A DNA stretch of 64,000 nucleotides from Myroides sp. WP-1 (GCF_014145635.1 NZ_JACHTC010000003.1:124001-188000), one strand, 5' to 3'; numbered from the stretch's first letter, positions 16,193-27,588 are shown. Numbers and translations are program-made. The notes: generated by a model not told the origin, from the letters alone.

Positions 16193-18724
16193 TTATTTCT
16201 TAGTCGTCGTTTTTTTTGTAGTTGCTTTCTTAGCAGCTGGTTTAGCGGCTGCTTTCTTAGCAGGTGCTTTTGTTTTTTTAGCAGGTGTTTTCGCTTCGAT
16301 CATTGCCTTTACTTCATCCAAAGTCAAAGCTTGTGCATCTACTTCTTTAGAAAGTTCAATCTTCGTTTTTCCTTTTAAAATAACAGATCTTCCCCATCTT
16401 GCTTTTTCTACGCGAATTCCCTCTTCAATCCAATCGTGAATAACTTTATCTTTTTCTTTTTGAATTTTATCCTCAATCAATTCAATTACATCTTGATTGG
16501 AAAGATTATCAAAATTATATTTCTTATTGACGTTGATAAAAATATTATTCCATTTTAAATATGGGCCAAAACGACCAACACCTTTTTGTACTGGCAAATC
16601 TTTATATGTTGCAATAGGGCGATCCGCTTCTTCTTTTTCTTGAATAAACTCTAATGCTTTTTCAAACGTAACATCCAAAGGTTCTAATCCTTTAGGAAGA
16701 GAGATAAACGTTTTACCTACGCGAACATAAGGTCCAAAGCGTCCGTTATTTACTTCTACTTCTTCTCCTTTATACTCACCTAACATTTTAGGTAACAAAA
16801 ACAGTTTTAACGCTTCTTCTAACGTTATTGTTCCAATATTTTGATCCGGAGCTAAACTAGCAAACTGCTTATTTTCATCTTCTGCATCTCCAATTTGTGC
16901 CATAGGTCCAAACTTACCTAAACGCACAAGCACGGGTTTTCCAGACGCTGGATCAGTACCTAGTATACGCTCTCCTGATTCGCGTTCAGCATTTTCTTCA
17001 ACATCTTTAACCGTTGGATGGAAATGATCGTAAAACTCACGCATCATTTTAGCCCAATCTTCTTCTCCTGCAGCAATTGCATCAAAATCTTCTTCTACTT
17101 TTGCCGTAAAGTTATAATCTAAGATGGTTTTAAAATTCTTAACTAAAAAGTCATTTACAATGATACCGATATCCGTTGGAATCATTTTCCCTTTATCAGA
17201 ACCTGTTTTCTCAACCAACACTTTTTCGGTTAGTGCCTCCTGAGCAAGCGTCAGTACTTTATAAGGACGTTCTTTTCCTTCTGTCGTTCCTTTCTCCACA
17301 TAATTTCGCGCAATAATTGTCGAAATTGTCGGTGCATAGGTCGACGGTCTTCCAATCCCTAATTCTTCTAATTTCTTAACTAAAGAAGCTTCTGTATAAC
17401 GAGCAGCTGGTTTACTAAAACGCTGTGTTGCTACAATACCATTTGACAAAAGTGACTCACCTACTTTTAAGTGTGGTAAGATTCCTTCTACTTCTTCCTC
17501 TTCATCATCATGTCCTTCGAGGTAAACTTTTAAAAATCCGTCAAACAAAAGCACTTCACCAGTTGCAACAAATAAGTCACTATATTTATTAGCACCTATT
17601 TTCACATTGGTACGTTCAAGTTTTGCATCACTCATTTGAGAAGCTAACGTACGCTTCCAAATCAGATCATATAAACGCGCCTGATCCCTATCTAAAGGCA
17701 CACTGTGTAGTGCCATATTAGTCGGACGAATAGCCTCGTGCGCTTCTTGCGCTCCTTTGCTTTTCGTTACATAACTTCTCGATTGTACATATTCAGCCCC
17801 GTACGATTTTGCAATCTCAGCAGCTGCGGCTTTAGTTGCCTCTTCGGATAGATTTACACTATCCGTTCTCATATAAGTAATAAATCCTTCTTCGTATAAA
17901 CGCTGCGCCAACATCATGGTTTGTCCAACCGAATAATAAAGCTTACGTGCTGCCTCTTGTTGAAGCGTTGATGTAGTAAAAGGTGCTGCAGGAGATTTTT
18001 TAGCTGGTTTTGTTTCTAAATCTTTAATCGCATAAGTTGCACCAATATTGAGATTTAAAAAATCTTTAGCTTCTTGTTCGCTAGCAAAGCTCTTTGACAA
18101 TCTTGCTTTAACAACTTTGCCTTCAGCTGTCTTAAACTCTGCCGTAATCACATAAGAAGATTCAACATTAAATTCGTTAATCTCTTTTTCTCTCTCCACA
18201 ATTAACCGAACAGCAACAGACTGAACTCGTCCTGCCGACAATCCGCCTTTCACTTTCTTCCACAAAACAGGCGATAATTCATACCCCACTAAACGATCTA
18301 AAACGCGTCTTGCTTGTTGGGCATTTACTAAATTATAATTAATCCCTCTCGGGTTTTCAATTGCTTTTAATATAGCTGACTTAGTAATTTCGTGAAAAAC
18401 AATTCGCTTTGTCTTATTTTGATCTAGTTTTAATTCCTCTGCTAAATGCCATGCAATAGCTTCCCCCTCACGGTCCTCATCGGAAGCTAACCAAACAACC
18501 TCTGCATTTTTAGAAAGGTCTTTTAACTTTTTAACTACTGCTTTTTTATCACTAGAAACCTCATACTTGGGTTTGAAATTATCTTCTACGTTTACTCCTA
18601 TTTCTTTAGAAGGCAAATCCGCTATATGTCCATAACTAGATTCTACCTGATAATCTTTTCCTAAAAATTTTTCAATTGTTTTTGCCTTTGCAGGCGACTC
18701 CACGATCACTAAATTCTTTGCCAT
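16193..18724 (-). CDS. topA: DNA topoisomerase I
   Basis: Type IA topoisomerase that relaxes negative supercoils by single-strand passage. The TOPRIM domain opens the protein (NLVIVESPAKAKTIEKFLG) and includes the acidic SDEDREGEAIAWHL. The catalytic Tyr is in FITYMRTDSVNLS. The C-terminal part contains repeated 'GRFGPYV/L' modules (about 600-760) instead of the Cys4 zinc fingers of E. coli TopA. It ends in a Lys/Ala-rich histone-H1-like tail of about 35 residues. 843 residues. A -7 box lies 19 bases upstream of the ATG. Confidence 0.97.
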   Translation of the reverse strand: MAKNLVIVESPAKAKTIEKFLGKDYQVESSYGHIADLPSKEIGVNVEDNFKPKYEVSSDKKAVVKKLKDLSKNAEVVWLASDEDREGEAIAWHLAEELKLDQNKTKRIVFHEITKSAILKAIENPRGINYNLVNAQQARRVLDRLVGYELSPVLWKKVKGGLSAGRVQSVAVRLIVEREKEINEFNVESSYVITAEFKTAEGKVVKARLSKSFASEQEAKDFLNLNIGATYAIKDLETKPAKKSPAAPFTTSTLQQEAARKLYYSVGQTMMLAQRLYEEGFITYMRTDSVNLSEEATKAAAAEIAKSYGAEYVQSRSYVTKSKGAQEAHEAIRPTNMALHSVPLDRDQARLYDLIWKRTLASQMSDAKLERTNVKIGANKYSDLFVATGEVLLFDGFLKVYLEGHDDEEEEVEGILPHLKVGESLLSNGIVATQRFSKPAARYTEASLVKKLEELGIGRPSTYAPTISTIIARNYVEKGTTEGKERPYKVLTLAQEALTEKVLVEKTGSDKGKMIPTDIGIIVNDFLVKNFKTILDYNFTAKVEEDFDAIAAGEEDWAKMMREFYDHFHPTVKDVEENAERESGERILGTDPASGKPVLVRLGKFGPMAQIGDAEDENKQFASLAPDQNIGTITLEEALKLFLLPKMLGEYKGEEVEVNNGRFGPYVRVGKTFISLPKGLEPLDVTFEKALEFIQEKEEADRPIATYKDLPVQKGVGRFGPYLKWNNIFINVNKKYNFDNLSNQDVIELIEDKIQKEKDKVIHDWIEEGIRVEKARWGRSVILKGKTKIELSKEVDAQALTLDEVKAMIEAKTPAKKTKAPAKKAAAKPAAKKATTKKTTTKK

Positions 18725-18742
18725 ACTTCATTATTTTGTGAA

Positions 18743-18751
18743 GCAAAAATA
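18743..18751 (-). promoter_or_regulatory. -7 box of topA
   Basis: The minus strand reads TATTTTTGC (TAnnTTTGC), leaving a leader of roughly a dozen bases before the topA ATG. Confidence 0.55.
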
Positions 18752-19172
18752 TGCGTTTTTTCTTAATATTTCCACTTCAACCGATATAATTCACACTTTC
18801 TCTTAAAATCCTCTCCTATGATTTAAAAAATACACAGTTTTTTAACGTTGATTACCAAAAAATCCTCTTTTGTACCTTAACAACGTTTACTAAGAAAAAT
18901 TCTTCAAAAGTAAAGAAACAAAAGCAATTTATCCGTACTAAGGTAGTATTTTAGCTTCTACACGCTAACAAATAGCTCTTAACTTATCAATTCAATTCTT
19001 ATTTCACACCACAAACATCCAACTATTTTAGAAACATTCACATATTATTCTCAAAAAAAAGCTTTATCATCTGTTAAGAATAGATCAACAAACTACCTTT
19101 TAACTTCCAAACAAGGACATTCTCTTCTTTGTAATGTACTATCAAAATACTATTAAATATAAAGCTGTCAAC
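18752..19172. other. Intergenic region between topA and miaB, no gene seen
   Basis: A/T-rich spacer between divergent genes, with no convincing ORF. The only structure noticed is AACGTTG (18844-18850) with CAACGTT (18881-18887), a 7-bp inverted repeat spaced by 30 bases. It might be part of an operator or small hairpin, but nothing supports a function. Confidence 0.5.
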
Positions 19173-19202
19173 TTGTCAGCAAATAAATTTAAACTATCTT
19201 TG
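19173..19202 (+). promoter_or_regulatory. Promoter of miaB
   Basis: TTG (19173-19175), 19-base spacer, TATCTTTG (19195-19202). This is a textbook Bacteroidota promoter, 34 bases before the miaB ATG. Confidence 0.75.
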
Positions 19203-19236
19203 TGTCTTAAAATAAAACTCCCTTTTAAATAATCAT

Positions 19237-20685
19237 ATGGAAAAGGTAATTGACGAAAATAAACAAGGAACAAGCTTACAGCTAGCACAAAATAAAGACA
19301 ATACCAAAAAGCTTTTTATTGAAAGTTACGGTTGTCAAATGAACTTTTCGGATAGCGAGATTGTTGCCTCAATTTTATCTGACGCAGGATACAACACAAC
19401 CAACAACTTAGAAGAAGCTGATTTAGTTTTAGTAAATACTTGCTCTATTAGAGACAAGGCGGAACAGACAGTGCGCAAACGCTTAGATCAATACAACCGC
19501 ATCAAAAGAAAAAACCCAGGTATGAAAGTGGGAGTTTTGGGATGTATGGCAGAACGTTTAAAGAGCAAATTTCTAGAGGAGGAAAAAATTGTAGACATGG
19601 TGGTTGGACCTGATGCATACAAAGATTTACCAAATCTCTTAAAAGAAGTAGATGAAGGAAGAGATGCGATCAACGTAATTCTATCGAAAGATGAAACGTA
19701 TGGAGATATTTCACCTGTTCGTTTACAAAGTAATGGTGTTACAGCCTTTGTATCAATTACAAGAGGTTGTGATAATATGTGTACCTTCTGTGTTGTACCT
19801 TTTACGAGAGGACGTGAACGCAGTAGAGAACCGCATAGTATCATTTCAGAAATTCAAGATCTACACGAAAGAGGGTTTAAAGAAATTACATTATTAGGAC
19901 AAAATGTAGACAGCTACCTTTGGTATGGAGGTGGATTGAAAAAAGACTTTGATAAGGCAACCGAAATTCAAAAAGCAACGGCGGTTGATTTTGCTCAATT
20001 ATTGGAGTTATGTGCAACCAAATTCCCGAAAATGAGATTTCGTTTTTCGACTTCCAATCCGCAAGATATGCATATGGAAGTAATCGAGGTTATTGCACGC
20101 CATGAAAATATTTGTAAATACATTCACTTACCTGTTCAATCGGGAAGTACTCGTATTTTACAAGAGATGAATCGCCAACACACTCGAGAAGAATACATCG
20201 AATTAATTGATAAGATTTACGCGTTAATTCCAGACATTTCACTATCTCAAGATATGATTACGGGGTTTCCAACAGAAACAGAAGAAGATCATCAAGATAC
20301 ACTTTCGTTAATGGAACACGTTCGATATGACTTTGGATTCATGTTTGCTTATTCTGAGCGACCAGGTACATTAGCGGCTCGTAAATTAGAAGATGACGTT
20401 CCTGAAGAAACAAAAAAACGCCGTTTAAGCGAAATCATCGCTGTTCAAGGTAAGATCAGTTTAGAGCGCACTAAGCGTTTTGTTGGACAAACTGTTGAAG
20501 TATTAATTGAGAAATCATCGAAGCGTTCAGATTTAGAATGGAGCGGAAGAAACTCTCAAAATACAACAGTTGTGTTCCCGAAAGAAAATTATAAAGTAGG
20601 AGATTTTGTTGAAGTGTACATTGAAGATTGTACATCTGCAACGCTTATTGGAAAGGCCGTAGGTTACTCGCCAATGCAAGCTTAA
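19237..20685 (+). CDS. miaB: tRNA-2-methylthio-N6-dimethylallyladenosine synthase MiaB
   Basis: Radical-SAM methylthiotransferase that adds a methylthio group to i6A37 of tRNAs reading UNN codons. The N-terminal domain has the three auxiliary-cluster cysteines ([26 protein letters not shown]). The radical-SAM motif CxxxCxxC is in [10 protein letters not shown] (about 177-184). A C-terminal TRAM domain follows (about 415-478, with [11 protein letters not shown]). 482 residues. It heads a plus-strand block through secG, and the next gene starts 39 bases downstream. Confidence 0.97.
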   Translation: MEKVIDENKQGTSLQLAQNKDNTKKLFIESYGCQMNFSDSEIVASILSDAGYNTTNNLEEADLVLVNTCSIRDKAEQTVRKRLDQYNRIKRKNPGMKVGVLGCMAERLKSKFLEEEKIVDMVVGPDAYKDLPNLLKEVDEGRDAINVILSKDETYGDISPVRLQSNGVTAFVSITRGCDNMCTFCVVPFTRGRERSREPHSIISEIQDLHERGFKEITLLGQNVDSYLWYGGGLKKDFDKATEIQKATAVDFAQLLELCATKFPKMRFRFSTSNPQDMHMEVIEVIARHENICKYIHLPVQSGSTRILQEMNRQHTREEYIELIDKIYALIPDISLSQDMITGFPTETEEDHQDTLSLMEHVRYDFGFMFAYSERPGTLAARKLEDDVPEETKKRRLSEIIAVQGKISLERTKRFVGQTVEVLIEKSSKRSDLEWSGRNSQNTTVVFPKENYKVGDFVEVYIEDCTSATLIGKAVGYSPMQA

Positions 20686-20724
20686 TCCCTCTTGTTGAAA
20701 TAGCTCTCTCAAAAAGTTTACTAC

Positions 20725-22017
20725 ATGGAAAACGTTCAAGCGATAAAACAACGATTTGAAATTATAGGAAATGATCCTAAACTAAACCGCGCGATTCAGA
20801 AGGCAATTCAGGTTGCTCCAACTGACATTTCAGTTTTAGTAACAGGAGAAAGTGGGGTTGGGAAAGAGAGTGTTCCCAAGATTATCCATTCCCTTTCGCA
20901 TCGCAAGCACGGAAAATACATAGCAGTCAACTGTGGAGCAATTCCAGAGGGAACGATTGACAGTGAGCTTTTTGGACACGAAAAAGGGGCCTTTACAGGG
21001 GCAATCGGCACTCGTGAAGGATATTTTGAAGAAGCTAATGGAGGAACTATTTTTTTAGATGAAGTAGGAGAATTACCTCTAACAACGCAAGTGCGTTTGC
21101 TACGTGTTTTAGAAAATGGAGAATTTATCAAGGTAGGTTCATCTCGTGTTCAAAAAACAGATATCCGAATTATTGCCGCTACCAATGTCAATATGATAGA
21201 AGCGATTCATAAAGGAAAGTTTAGAGAAGATTTATATTATCGTTTAAGCACAATTGAAATTGCACTTCCTCCGTTGCGAGAACGAGGGGAAGACATTCAC
21301 TTGTTGTTTCGAAAATTCGCCTCAGACTTCGCGCACAAATACAAAATGCCTCCTGTTCGTTTAGATGCTGCTGCGGCTAATTTTTTAATTCGCTACCGTT
21401 GGGATGGAAATATACGACAGCTGCGAAATGTAGCAGAGGAAATTTCCGTATTGGAAACGAACCGCGAAATTACACTTCCCATCTTACAATCGTATTTACC
21501 CAATTACGACAGACAATTACCTTCTGTTGTACAGGGTAAAAAAGCAGAAAGTGACTTTAGTACAGAGCGCGAGATTTTGTATAAAATCTTGTTTGACATG
21601 CGCAATGACATCACAGATTTAAAAAAACTTACCTTAGAACTTTTAAAACAAGACAAAGGACAAGTACAGGAAAGCAATCAGTTATTGATTCAGCGTATTT
21701 ATGGAAATAAGTCCAATGAATCAGCAGATTACAACGCAAACCCTTCGGATATTTTACAGTTGGAAAACAGTAATTTACACCCTACTCAACCTGTTCATTC
21801 AACGTTTCATCCGACTCTTGTTGAAGACGACGATGACGATGACGATTACCTTATTGCAGAAACAATAGAGGACGAACCATTGAACTTAGAGGAACAAGAA
21901 GTAGAATTAATTCGAAAAGCCTTAGACCGCAACAAAGGCAAGCGAAAAGCTGCAGCAGAAGAACTGGGAATTTCCGAGCGAACACTCTATCGAAAGATCA
22001 AACAATATAACTTATAA
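20725..22017 (+). CDS. Sigma-54-dependent transcriptional activator without receiver domain
   Basis: AAA+ activator of RpoN promoters, 430 residues. Walker A GESGVGKES is at 41-49, the sigma-54 contact loop GAFTGA at 88-93, and Walker B LDEVGEL near 111-117. The R-finger region is in REDLYYRLSTIEI. The linker at about 275-390 is variable and has an Asp-rich run (EDDDDDDDY). A Fis-type helix-turn-helix ends the protein (AAAEELGISERTLYRKIKQY). There is no N-terminal receiver or GAF sensor, so control must come from level or partners. It lies between miaB and lptE, 3 bases ahead of lptE, suggesting a link to envelope biogenesis genes. Confidence 0.93.
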   Translation: MENVQAIKQRFEIIGNDPKLNRAIQKAIQVAPTDISVLVTGESGVGKESVPKIIHSLSHRKHGKYIAVNCGAIPEGTIDSELFGHEKGAFTGAIGTREGYFEEANGGTIFLDEVGELPLTTQVRLLRVLENGEFIKVGSSRVQKTDIRIIAATNVNMIEAIHKGKFREDLYYRLSTIEIALPPLRERGEDIHLLFRKFASDFAHKYKMPPVRLDAAAANFLIRYRWDGNIRQLRNVAEEISVLETNREITLPILQSYLPNYDRQLPSVVQGKKAESDFSTEREILYKILFDMRNDITDLKKLTLELLKQDKGQVQESNQLLIQRIYGNKSNESADYNANPSDILQLENSNLHPTQPVHSTFHPTLVEDDDDDDDYLIAETIEDEPLNLEEQEVELIRKALDRNKGKRKAAAEELGISERTLYRKIKQYNL

Positions 22018-22020
22018 ATA

Positions 22021-22524
22021 ATGAAGTTAAAACCGATCATTGCGATTCTTTTTATCGCGTTAGGCTTACAAAGCTGTAAATATTATAACTTTACAGGTAC
22101 AGGAAAAATCGATGCTGATTCATTTCAAGTGAATTACTTTCAAAATAATGCTCCACTAGTTGAACCCGGTATTGAGCGTACATTTACCTTGGCTTTGCAA
22201 GATCTAATCCAAGGACAAACGAGTTTGACATTGACCAATTCGGATGCTGATTTAATATATGAAGGAGAAATTGTCGATTACAGAATTAGTCCAATGACAG
22301 CAACAGCAGATCAAAGAGCAGCGCAAAACCGCTTGTACATTGCTGTAAATGTTCGTTTTACAAACAAAAGAAATCCAGAAGATGATTTTGAAAAACGCTT
22401 CTCTTTCTACTATGACTACGATGCTAATGCTCAATTGGTTGGAGGTACATTAAACACTGCTTTAGACGAGATTTTTGAACGCATTACACAAGATGTTTTC
22501 AACGAATCTTTAGCTAAATGGTAA
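22021..22524 (+). CDS. lptE: LPS-assembly lipoprotein LptE family
   Basis: Small outer-membrane lipoprotein expected to plug LptD during lipopolysaccharide insertion. The signal peptide ends in a lipobox (ALGLQSC, Cys19). The mature part matches the Bacteroidota LptE pattern: YYNFTGTGKIDADSFQV, the VEPGIERTFTLALQDLI helix, then GEIVDYRISPM and an amphipathic C-terminal helix. 167 residues. It starts 3 bases after the sigma-54 activator and is followed after 13 bases by the TPR gene. Confidence 0.88.
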   Translation: MKLKPIIAILFIALGLQSCKYYNFTGTGKIDADSFQVNYFQNNAPLVEPGIERTFTLALQDLIQGQTSLTLTNSDADLIYEGEIVDYRISPMTATADQRAAQNRLYIAVNVRFTNKRNPEDDFEKRFSFYYDYDANAQLVGGTLNTALDEIFERITQDVFNESLAKW

Positions 22525-22537
22525 AAAATTAATCAAA

Positions 22538-23560
22538 TTGAATATAAACACTCTACATACCTACTTAGCTGATCCCTCGCTATTACAGCGATCAGATATC
22601 CAAGAATTAAAACAATTATTGGAACAGTATCCCTATGTACAAGCGATAAGAAGTTTATACCTTAAAGCTTTATATTCAAACGAAAGTACTTCTTACAATC
22701 AGGAGCTCAAAAAAACAGCGGCTTATACACTAGATCGCGACATGTTGTTTAACTTCATAGTTTCTGATGACTTTACAGTATATCGTCCGTTAACAACCGA
22801 AGATGAAACGACAGCAGAAGTTCAAGAAGAACCTGTTGTACTAGCGAAGGAAAAAGTTGTAGAACAAAACATTAGCACACTTTTGGAAAATATTTCTAAA
22901 GTTGCTTATGCCATTACGCAAGAGGACCGATCCGTATCGACAGGACAGAGCGAGGAAAAAGGAGAAAAAAAGACAGAAGAAGAACAACTAATTGAACCTG
23001 TCTCAACTCAAGATACCGTTGATGGTTCTGTTGAATTGAATATAACTGAGGAGATAGCTACCACTGAAAATACAGTTGAAGCATTAGAGCACAAGTTAGA
23101 AATTGGCAAACCTTTAGCATTTGAAACAGGAGAAAAATACTCTTTTCACGAGTGGTTACAATTGTCAAAACAACAGCCAATTCTCAGAGAATCGAATACA
23201 AAAAGCGAAGAAATACCACAAGAACAGGAAGAAAAAAAGGAAGAATCTACAGAAGATGAAAAAAAATTTCAAGAAACTTTAGAAAAAAAACAAGCGTTAA
23301 TTGACAAATTCATCGAGACAAATCCTAAAATTATCCCAACAAAAAAAATCACGGCAAGTCCCATCAATATTGAATTATCCGTTCAAGAGAACACGAGTTT
23401 AATGACAGAGACTTTAGCTAAAATTTATTTGGAGCAAAAAAAATATCAAAAAGCAATACAAGCTTATGAGATTTTAATTTTGAAATATCCAGAAAAAAGT
23501 AGTTTCTTTGCAAACCAAATATTAGATATAAAAGCGTTACAACAACATAATAGTTTATAA
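22538..23560 (+). CDS. Acidic protein with C-terminal TPR-like region, TTG start
   Basis: Cytosolic 340-residue protein between lptE and secG. I use the TTG at 22538 because no in-frame ATG exists between it and the upstream stop at 22511, and the first internal ATG (codon 69) would remove the conserved-looking helical start (NINTLHTYLADPSLLQRSDI). The middle, about 80-270, is Glu/Lys/Thr-rich and probably disordered. The last 60 residues form a TPR-like pair (SLMTETLAKIYLEQKKYQKA and AYEILILKYPEKSSFFANQI). Function unknown. Its constant place beside lptE and secG hints at an envelope role. Confidence 0.75.
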   Translation: MNINTLHTYLADPSLLQRSDIQELKQLLEQYPYVQAIRSLYLKALYSNESTSYNQELKKTAAYTLDRDMLFNFIVSDDFTVYRPLTTEDETTAEVQEEPVVLAKEKVVEQNISTLLENISKVAYAITQEDRSVSTGQSEEKGEKKTEEEQLIEPVSTQDTVDGSVELNITEEIATTENTVEALEHKLEIGKPLAFETGEKYSFHEWLQLSKQQPILRESNTKSEEIPQEQEEKKEESTEDEKKFQETLEKKQALIDKFIETNPKIIPTKKITASPINIELSVQENTSLMTETLAKIYLEQKKYQKAIQAYEILILKYPEKSSFFANQILDIKALQQHNSL

Positions 23561-23562
23561 GC

Positions 23563-23949
23563 ATGAACACATTTACAGTATTTTTAGTATTGATTGCTAT
23601 CGTATGTTTTTTATTAATTGTGGTTATTATGGTACAAAATCCTAAAGGTGGAGGTTTAGACTCATCTTTTGGAGGATCTACTGTTGCAGGAGGTGTAAAA
23701 AACACGAATGACTTCTTAGATAAGAGTACTTGGACTTTAGGAGCGGTGTTAATCATCCTTATCTTAATGTCAAGCATTAGCTTTAGTGGTGGTGCGATTG
23801 GAGATTCTAAACTTTTAGATCCAAATGCAGAAATGCCAGTACAGCAAACAGTTGTTCCTGCTGCTAATACAGAAAATACAACTGAGGCTCCAGCAACTGA
23901 AGCACCAGCAACTTCTGAGACTTCAACGCCAGAAACTACACAAGAATAA
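23563..23949 (+). CDS. secG: Preprotein translocase subunit SecG
   Basis: Small inner-membrane subunit of SecYEG. Two membrane helices are visible (about 4-23 and 54-74) on either side of the conserved loop VQNPKGGGLDSSFGG, the SecG signature. The C-terminal tail from about 85 is Thr/Pro/Ala/Glu-rich and low-complexity, as often seen in Bacteroidota. 128 residues. It starts 2 bases after the upstream stop and is followed by a terminator, ending the miaB-secG block. Confidence 0.93.
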   Translation: MNTFTVFLVLIAIVCFLLIVVIMVQNPKGGGLDSSFGGSTVAGGVKNTNDFLDKSTWTLGAVLIILILMSSISFSGGAIGDSKLLDPNAEMPVQQTVVPAANTENTTEAPATEAPATSETSTPETTQE

Positions 23950-23970
23950 AAAATTAGTTTTAAAAAATAC

Positions 23971-24003
23971 AAAATGCCAGCTGTCAAGTTGGCATTTTTT
24001 TTT
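23971..24003 (+). terminator. Terminator after secG
   Basis: Stem AAAATGCCA/TGGCATTTT, 10-base loop, then T-rich. Confidence 0.85.
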
Positions 24004-24012
24004 GCTCATTAC

Positions 24013-24034
24013 GTGCCAATACAAGGTTTGGCAC
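24013..24034 (+). promoter_or_regulatory. Inverted repeat upstream of groESL
   Basis: GTGCCAA-N8-TTGGCAC, a perfect 7-bp inverted repeat 57 bases before the groES ATG. It is not the CIRCE element used by HrcA. It could be a heat-shock operator or part of the promoter (TTTG at 24027-24030). Candidate only. Confidence 0.4.
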
Positions 24035-24090
24035 ACTTTGTGACTAATTATAATCAATTAAAATAATTACTCAATTAAAAACAAAATAAT

Positions 24091-26026
<1,936 letters not shown>

Positions 26027-26040
26027 TATCATCCAATTAT

Positions 26041-26078
26041 AAAAAAACGGCTTGAAGAATTCTTCAAGCCGTTTTTTT
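26041..26078 (+). terminator. Terminator of groESL
   Basis: 38-base perfect palindrome with an A7 lead and T7 tail around ACGGCTTGAAGAA/TTCTTCAAGCCGT. It could also act on the minus strand for the convergent pdxH-like gene. Confidence 0.92.
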
Positions 26079-26137
26079 ATTTGAGTTTATTTGTTGTAAA
26101 GTTTTGTTTGATTGTGCCTCAAAAAAAGTAAGCTTCA

Positions 26138-26716
26138 TCAAGGTTTTAGCGCTCTATTATTCCACTCTCCATTTTTGTATTCAAACAAAATTCGCTCGTG
26201 AAAACGAGCTTCACTAAAAAGGAGAAATTCAATGCGAAAAGGTTGAACCGCCCATGCAGCAAAAGAGGTTGGAGTGGGAAGCGCTTTTCCTTCATACTGT
26301 TGCAATAAAGCAGTATATGCCACCTCTAATTCACTTAGATTGATTAAATCTTCTCCTTGTGCGCTAACGATAGAAACGACTTGACTCTCTCTGTTACGCT
26401 CCTGAAAATAACGATGACTAGAAAAGGTATCCAACTCCTCGATTACACCTTGTATGCGAACTTGTACATTGGTACTCGTCCACCAAAAAGCAAGTGACAC
26501 CTTGTTATTCTCCTCTACTTCTCGTCCTTTACGCGCCGTCTTACTTCCCGTAATAATGAAGCGATTATCTATGATCTCTTTACAAGACACAAAACGACTA
26601 TTGGGAAATCCATCCAATCCAACAGATGTAAAACAACATGCCGAAGGAATTTTGACAGGGGTTAATTTCAATTCTTTTTCATACAATTGACGGAATAAAG
26701 AAATCGGTTCTTTCAT
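26138..26716 (-). CDS. Pyridoxamine 5'-phosphate oxidase-like flavoprotein
   Basis: FMN-binding split-barrel protein of the PdxH family, 192 residues compared with the usual 210-220. The core matches: SxxxDGxPxSRFVSCK (typically R-x-V-L-L-K), TGSKTARKGREVEENNKVSLAF and VQVRIQG. The end keeps IEF, the substrate Arg/His pair as ARFHER (usually RLHDR) and a final W-x-x-x-A-L-x-P. The N-terminal arm is short, and the WGGYR block is replaced by FAAWAV. It may make pyridoxal phosphate or be a diverged relative, so I leave out the symbol. It is separated from rpe by a terminator. Confidence 0.72.
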   Translation of the reverse strand: MKEPISLFRQLYEKELKLTPVKIPSACCFTSVGLDGFPNSRFVSCKEIIDNRFIITGSKTARKGREVEENNKVSLAFWWTSTNVQVRIQGVIEELDTFSSHRYFQERNRESQVVSIVSAQGEDLINLSELEVAYTALLQQYEGKALPTPTSFAAWAVQPFRIEFLLFSEARFHERILFEYKNGEWNNRALKP

Positions 26717-26762
26717 ACCTTTTTAATTTAGGATCAAATTCATCTTCTCTAAAAATAAAAAA

Positions 26763-26790
26763 ACATCTTTGCTTTTAGAAACAAAGATGT
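26763..26790 (-). terminator. Terminator downstream of rpe
   Basis: On the minus strand ACATCTTTG/CAAAGATGT (9 bp) with a 10-base loop and a T-rich tail, about 70 bases after the rpe stop. Confidence 0.8.
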
Positions 26791-26858
26791 CTTTTTTATA
26801 TAAAATTCGTTTGTACTTCCTTTATTAGTCAGCAAATGCTGTTCGTCATTACAAGAGA

Positions 26859-27518
26859 TTACTTCACGATTTCCTTCAAATCAGCAATTGTCGCCATAGG
26901 ATCTGCAGCACTAAAAACAAAATTACCCGCTACAAGTGCTTCTGCCCCAGCCTCTACTAAAGCTTTTGCATTTTTACTATTTACACCTCCATCAATCTCA
27001 ATGATTACATTCGCTCCCTTAGCATCAATCATCGCTTTTAATTTACGCACCTTTTCATACGTATTTTCAATAAAGCTTTGTCCACCAAAACCAGGATTTA
27101 CACTCATAATCAAAACTAAATCCAAATCTTGTATAATATCTTCCAAAACAGAAACCGGTGTATGTGGATTTAACGCTACTCCAGCTTGCATTCCCTCAGC
27201 TTTGATTGCTTGTATAGTACGGTGTAAATGCGTGCACGCTTCGTAGTGTACTGTTAAAATATCCGTTCCCAAGTCTTTAAATGTTTTGATATAACGATCG
27301 GGATCAACAATCATCAAATGCACGTCTAACGTTTTCTTTGCGTGTTTGTTGATTGCAGCTAATACGGGCATACCGAATGAAATATTAGGAACAAAAACTC
27401 CATCCATAATATCGATATGGAACCAATCTGCTTGGCTTTCATTCACCATTTCAATATCGCGTTGTAGGTTTGCAAAATCCGCTGCCAAAACGGAAGGTGC
27501 AATTTTTATATTTTTCAT
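26859..27518 (-). CDS. rpe: Ribulose-phosphate 3-epimerase
   Basis: TIM-barrel enzyme of the pentose phosphate pathway that interconverts ribulose 5-phosphate and xylulose 5-phosphate. Motifs seen are the start IAPSVLAADFANL, metal ligands in FHIDIMDGVFVPNISFG and LDVHLMI, then VNPGFGGQSF and EIDGGVN. I choose the ATG at 27518 (MKNIKIAPS, 219 residues). An in-frame TTG at 27539 overlaps the -7 box and so cannot be the start. Confidence 0.95.
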   Translation of the reverse strand: MKNIKIAPSVLAADFANLQRDIEMVNESQADWFHIDIMDGVFVPNISFGMPVLAAINKHAKKTLDVHLMIVDPDRYIKTFKDLGTDILTVHYEACTHLHRTIQAIKAEGMQAGVALNPHTPVSVLEDIIQDLDLVLIMSVNPGFGGQSFIENTYEKVRKLKAMIDAKGANVIIEIDGGVNSKNAKALVEAGAEALVAGNFVFSAADPMATIADLKEIVK

Positions 27519-27536
27519 ACTATCGTGTTGTTTGTA

Positions 27537-27544
27537 CAAAGATA
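27537..27544 (-). promoter_or_regulatory. -7 box of rpe
   Basis: The minus strand reads TATCTTTG (TAnnTTTG), 18 bases before the ATG at 27518. Confidence 0.65.
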
Positions 27545-27546
27545 AA

Positions 27547-27579
27547 AAAATCCCAAGAGGAAATTCCTCTTGGGATTTT
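27547..27579 (-). terminator. Terminator of lipB
   Basis: 14-bp stem AAAATCCCAAGAGG/CCTCTTGGGATTTT with loop AAATT on the plus strand. It reads as a T-ended hairpin on the minus strand, 9 bases after the lipB stop. Confidence 0.9.
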
Positions 27580-27588
27580 ATAATTCTA

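Noticed and set aside
24027..24045. TTTGGCACACTTTGTGA upstream of groES as a sigma-54 (-24/-12) promoter
   Set aside because: TGGCAC is present, but the -12 GC is missing at the required distance; the GG-to-G spacing is wrong.
24004..24090. CIRCE heat-shock operator before groESL
   Set aside because: Neither TTAGCACTC nor GAGTGCTAA occurs; only an unrelated inverted repeat is present.
26859..27539. Longer rpe starting at TTG 27539
   Set aside because: The TTG overlaps the -7 promoter box TATCTTTG, and the family start matches the ATG at 27518.
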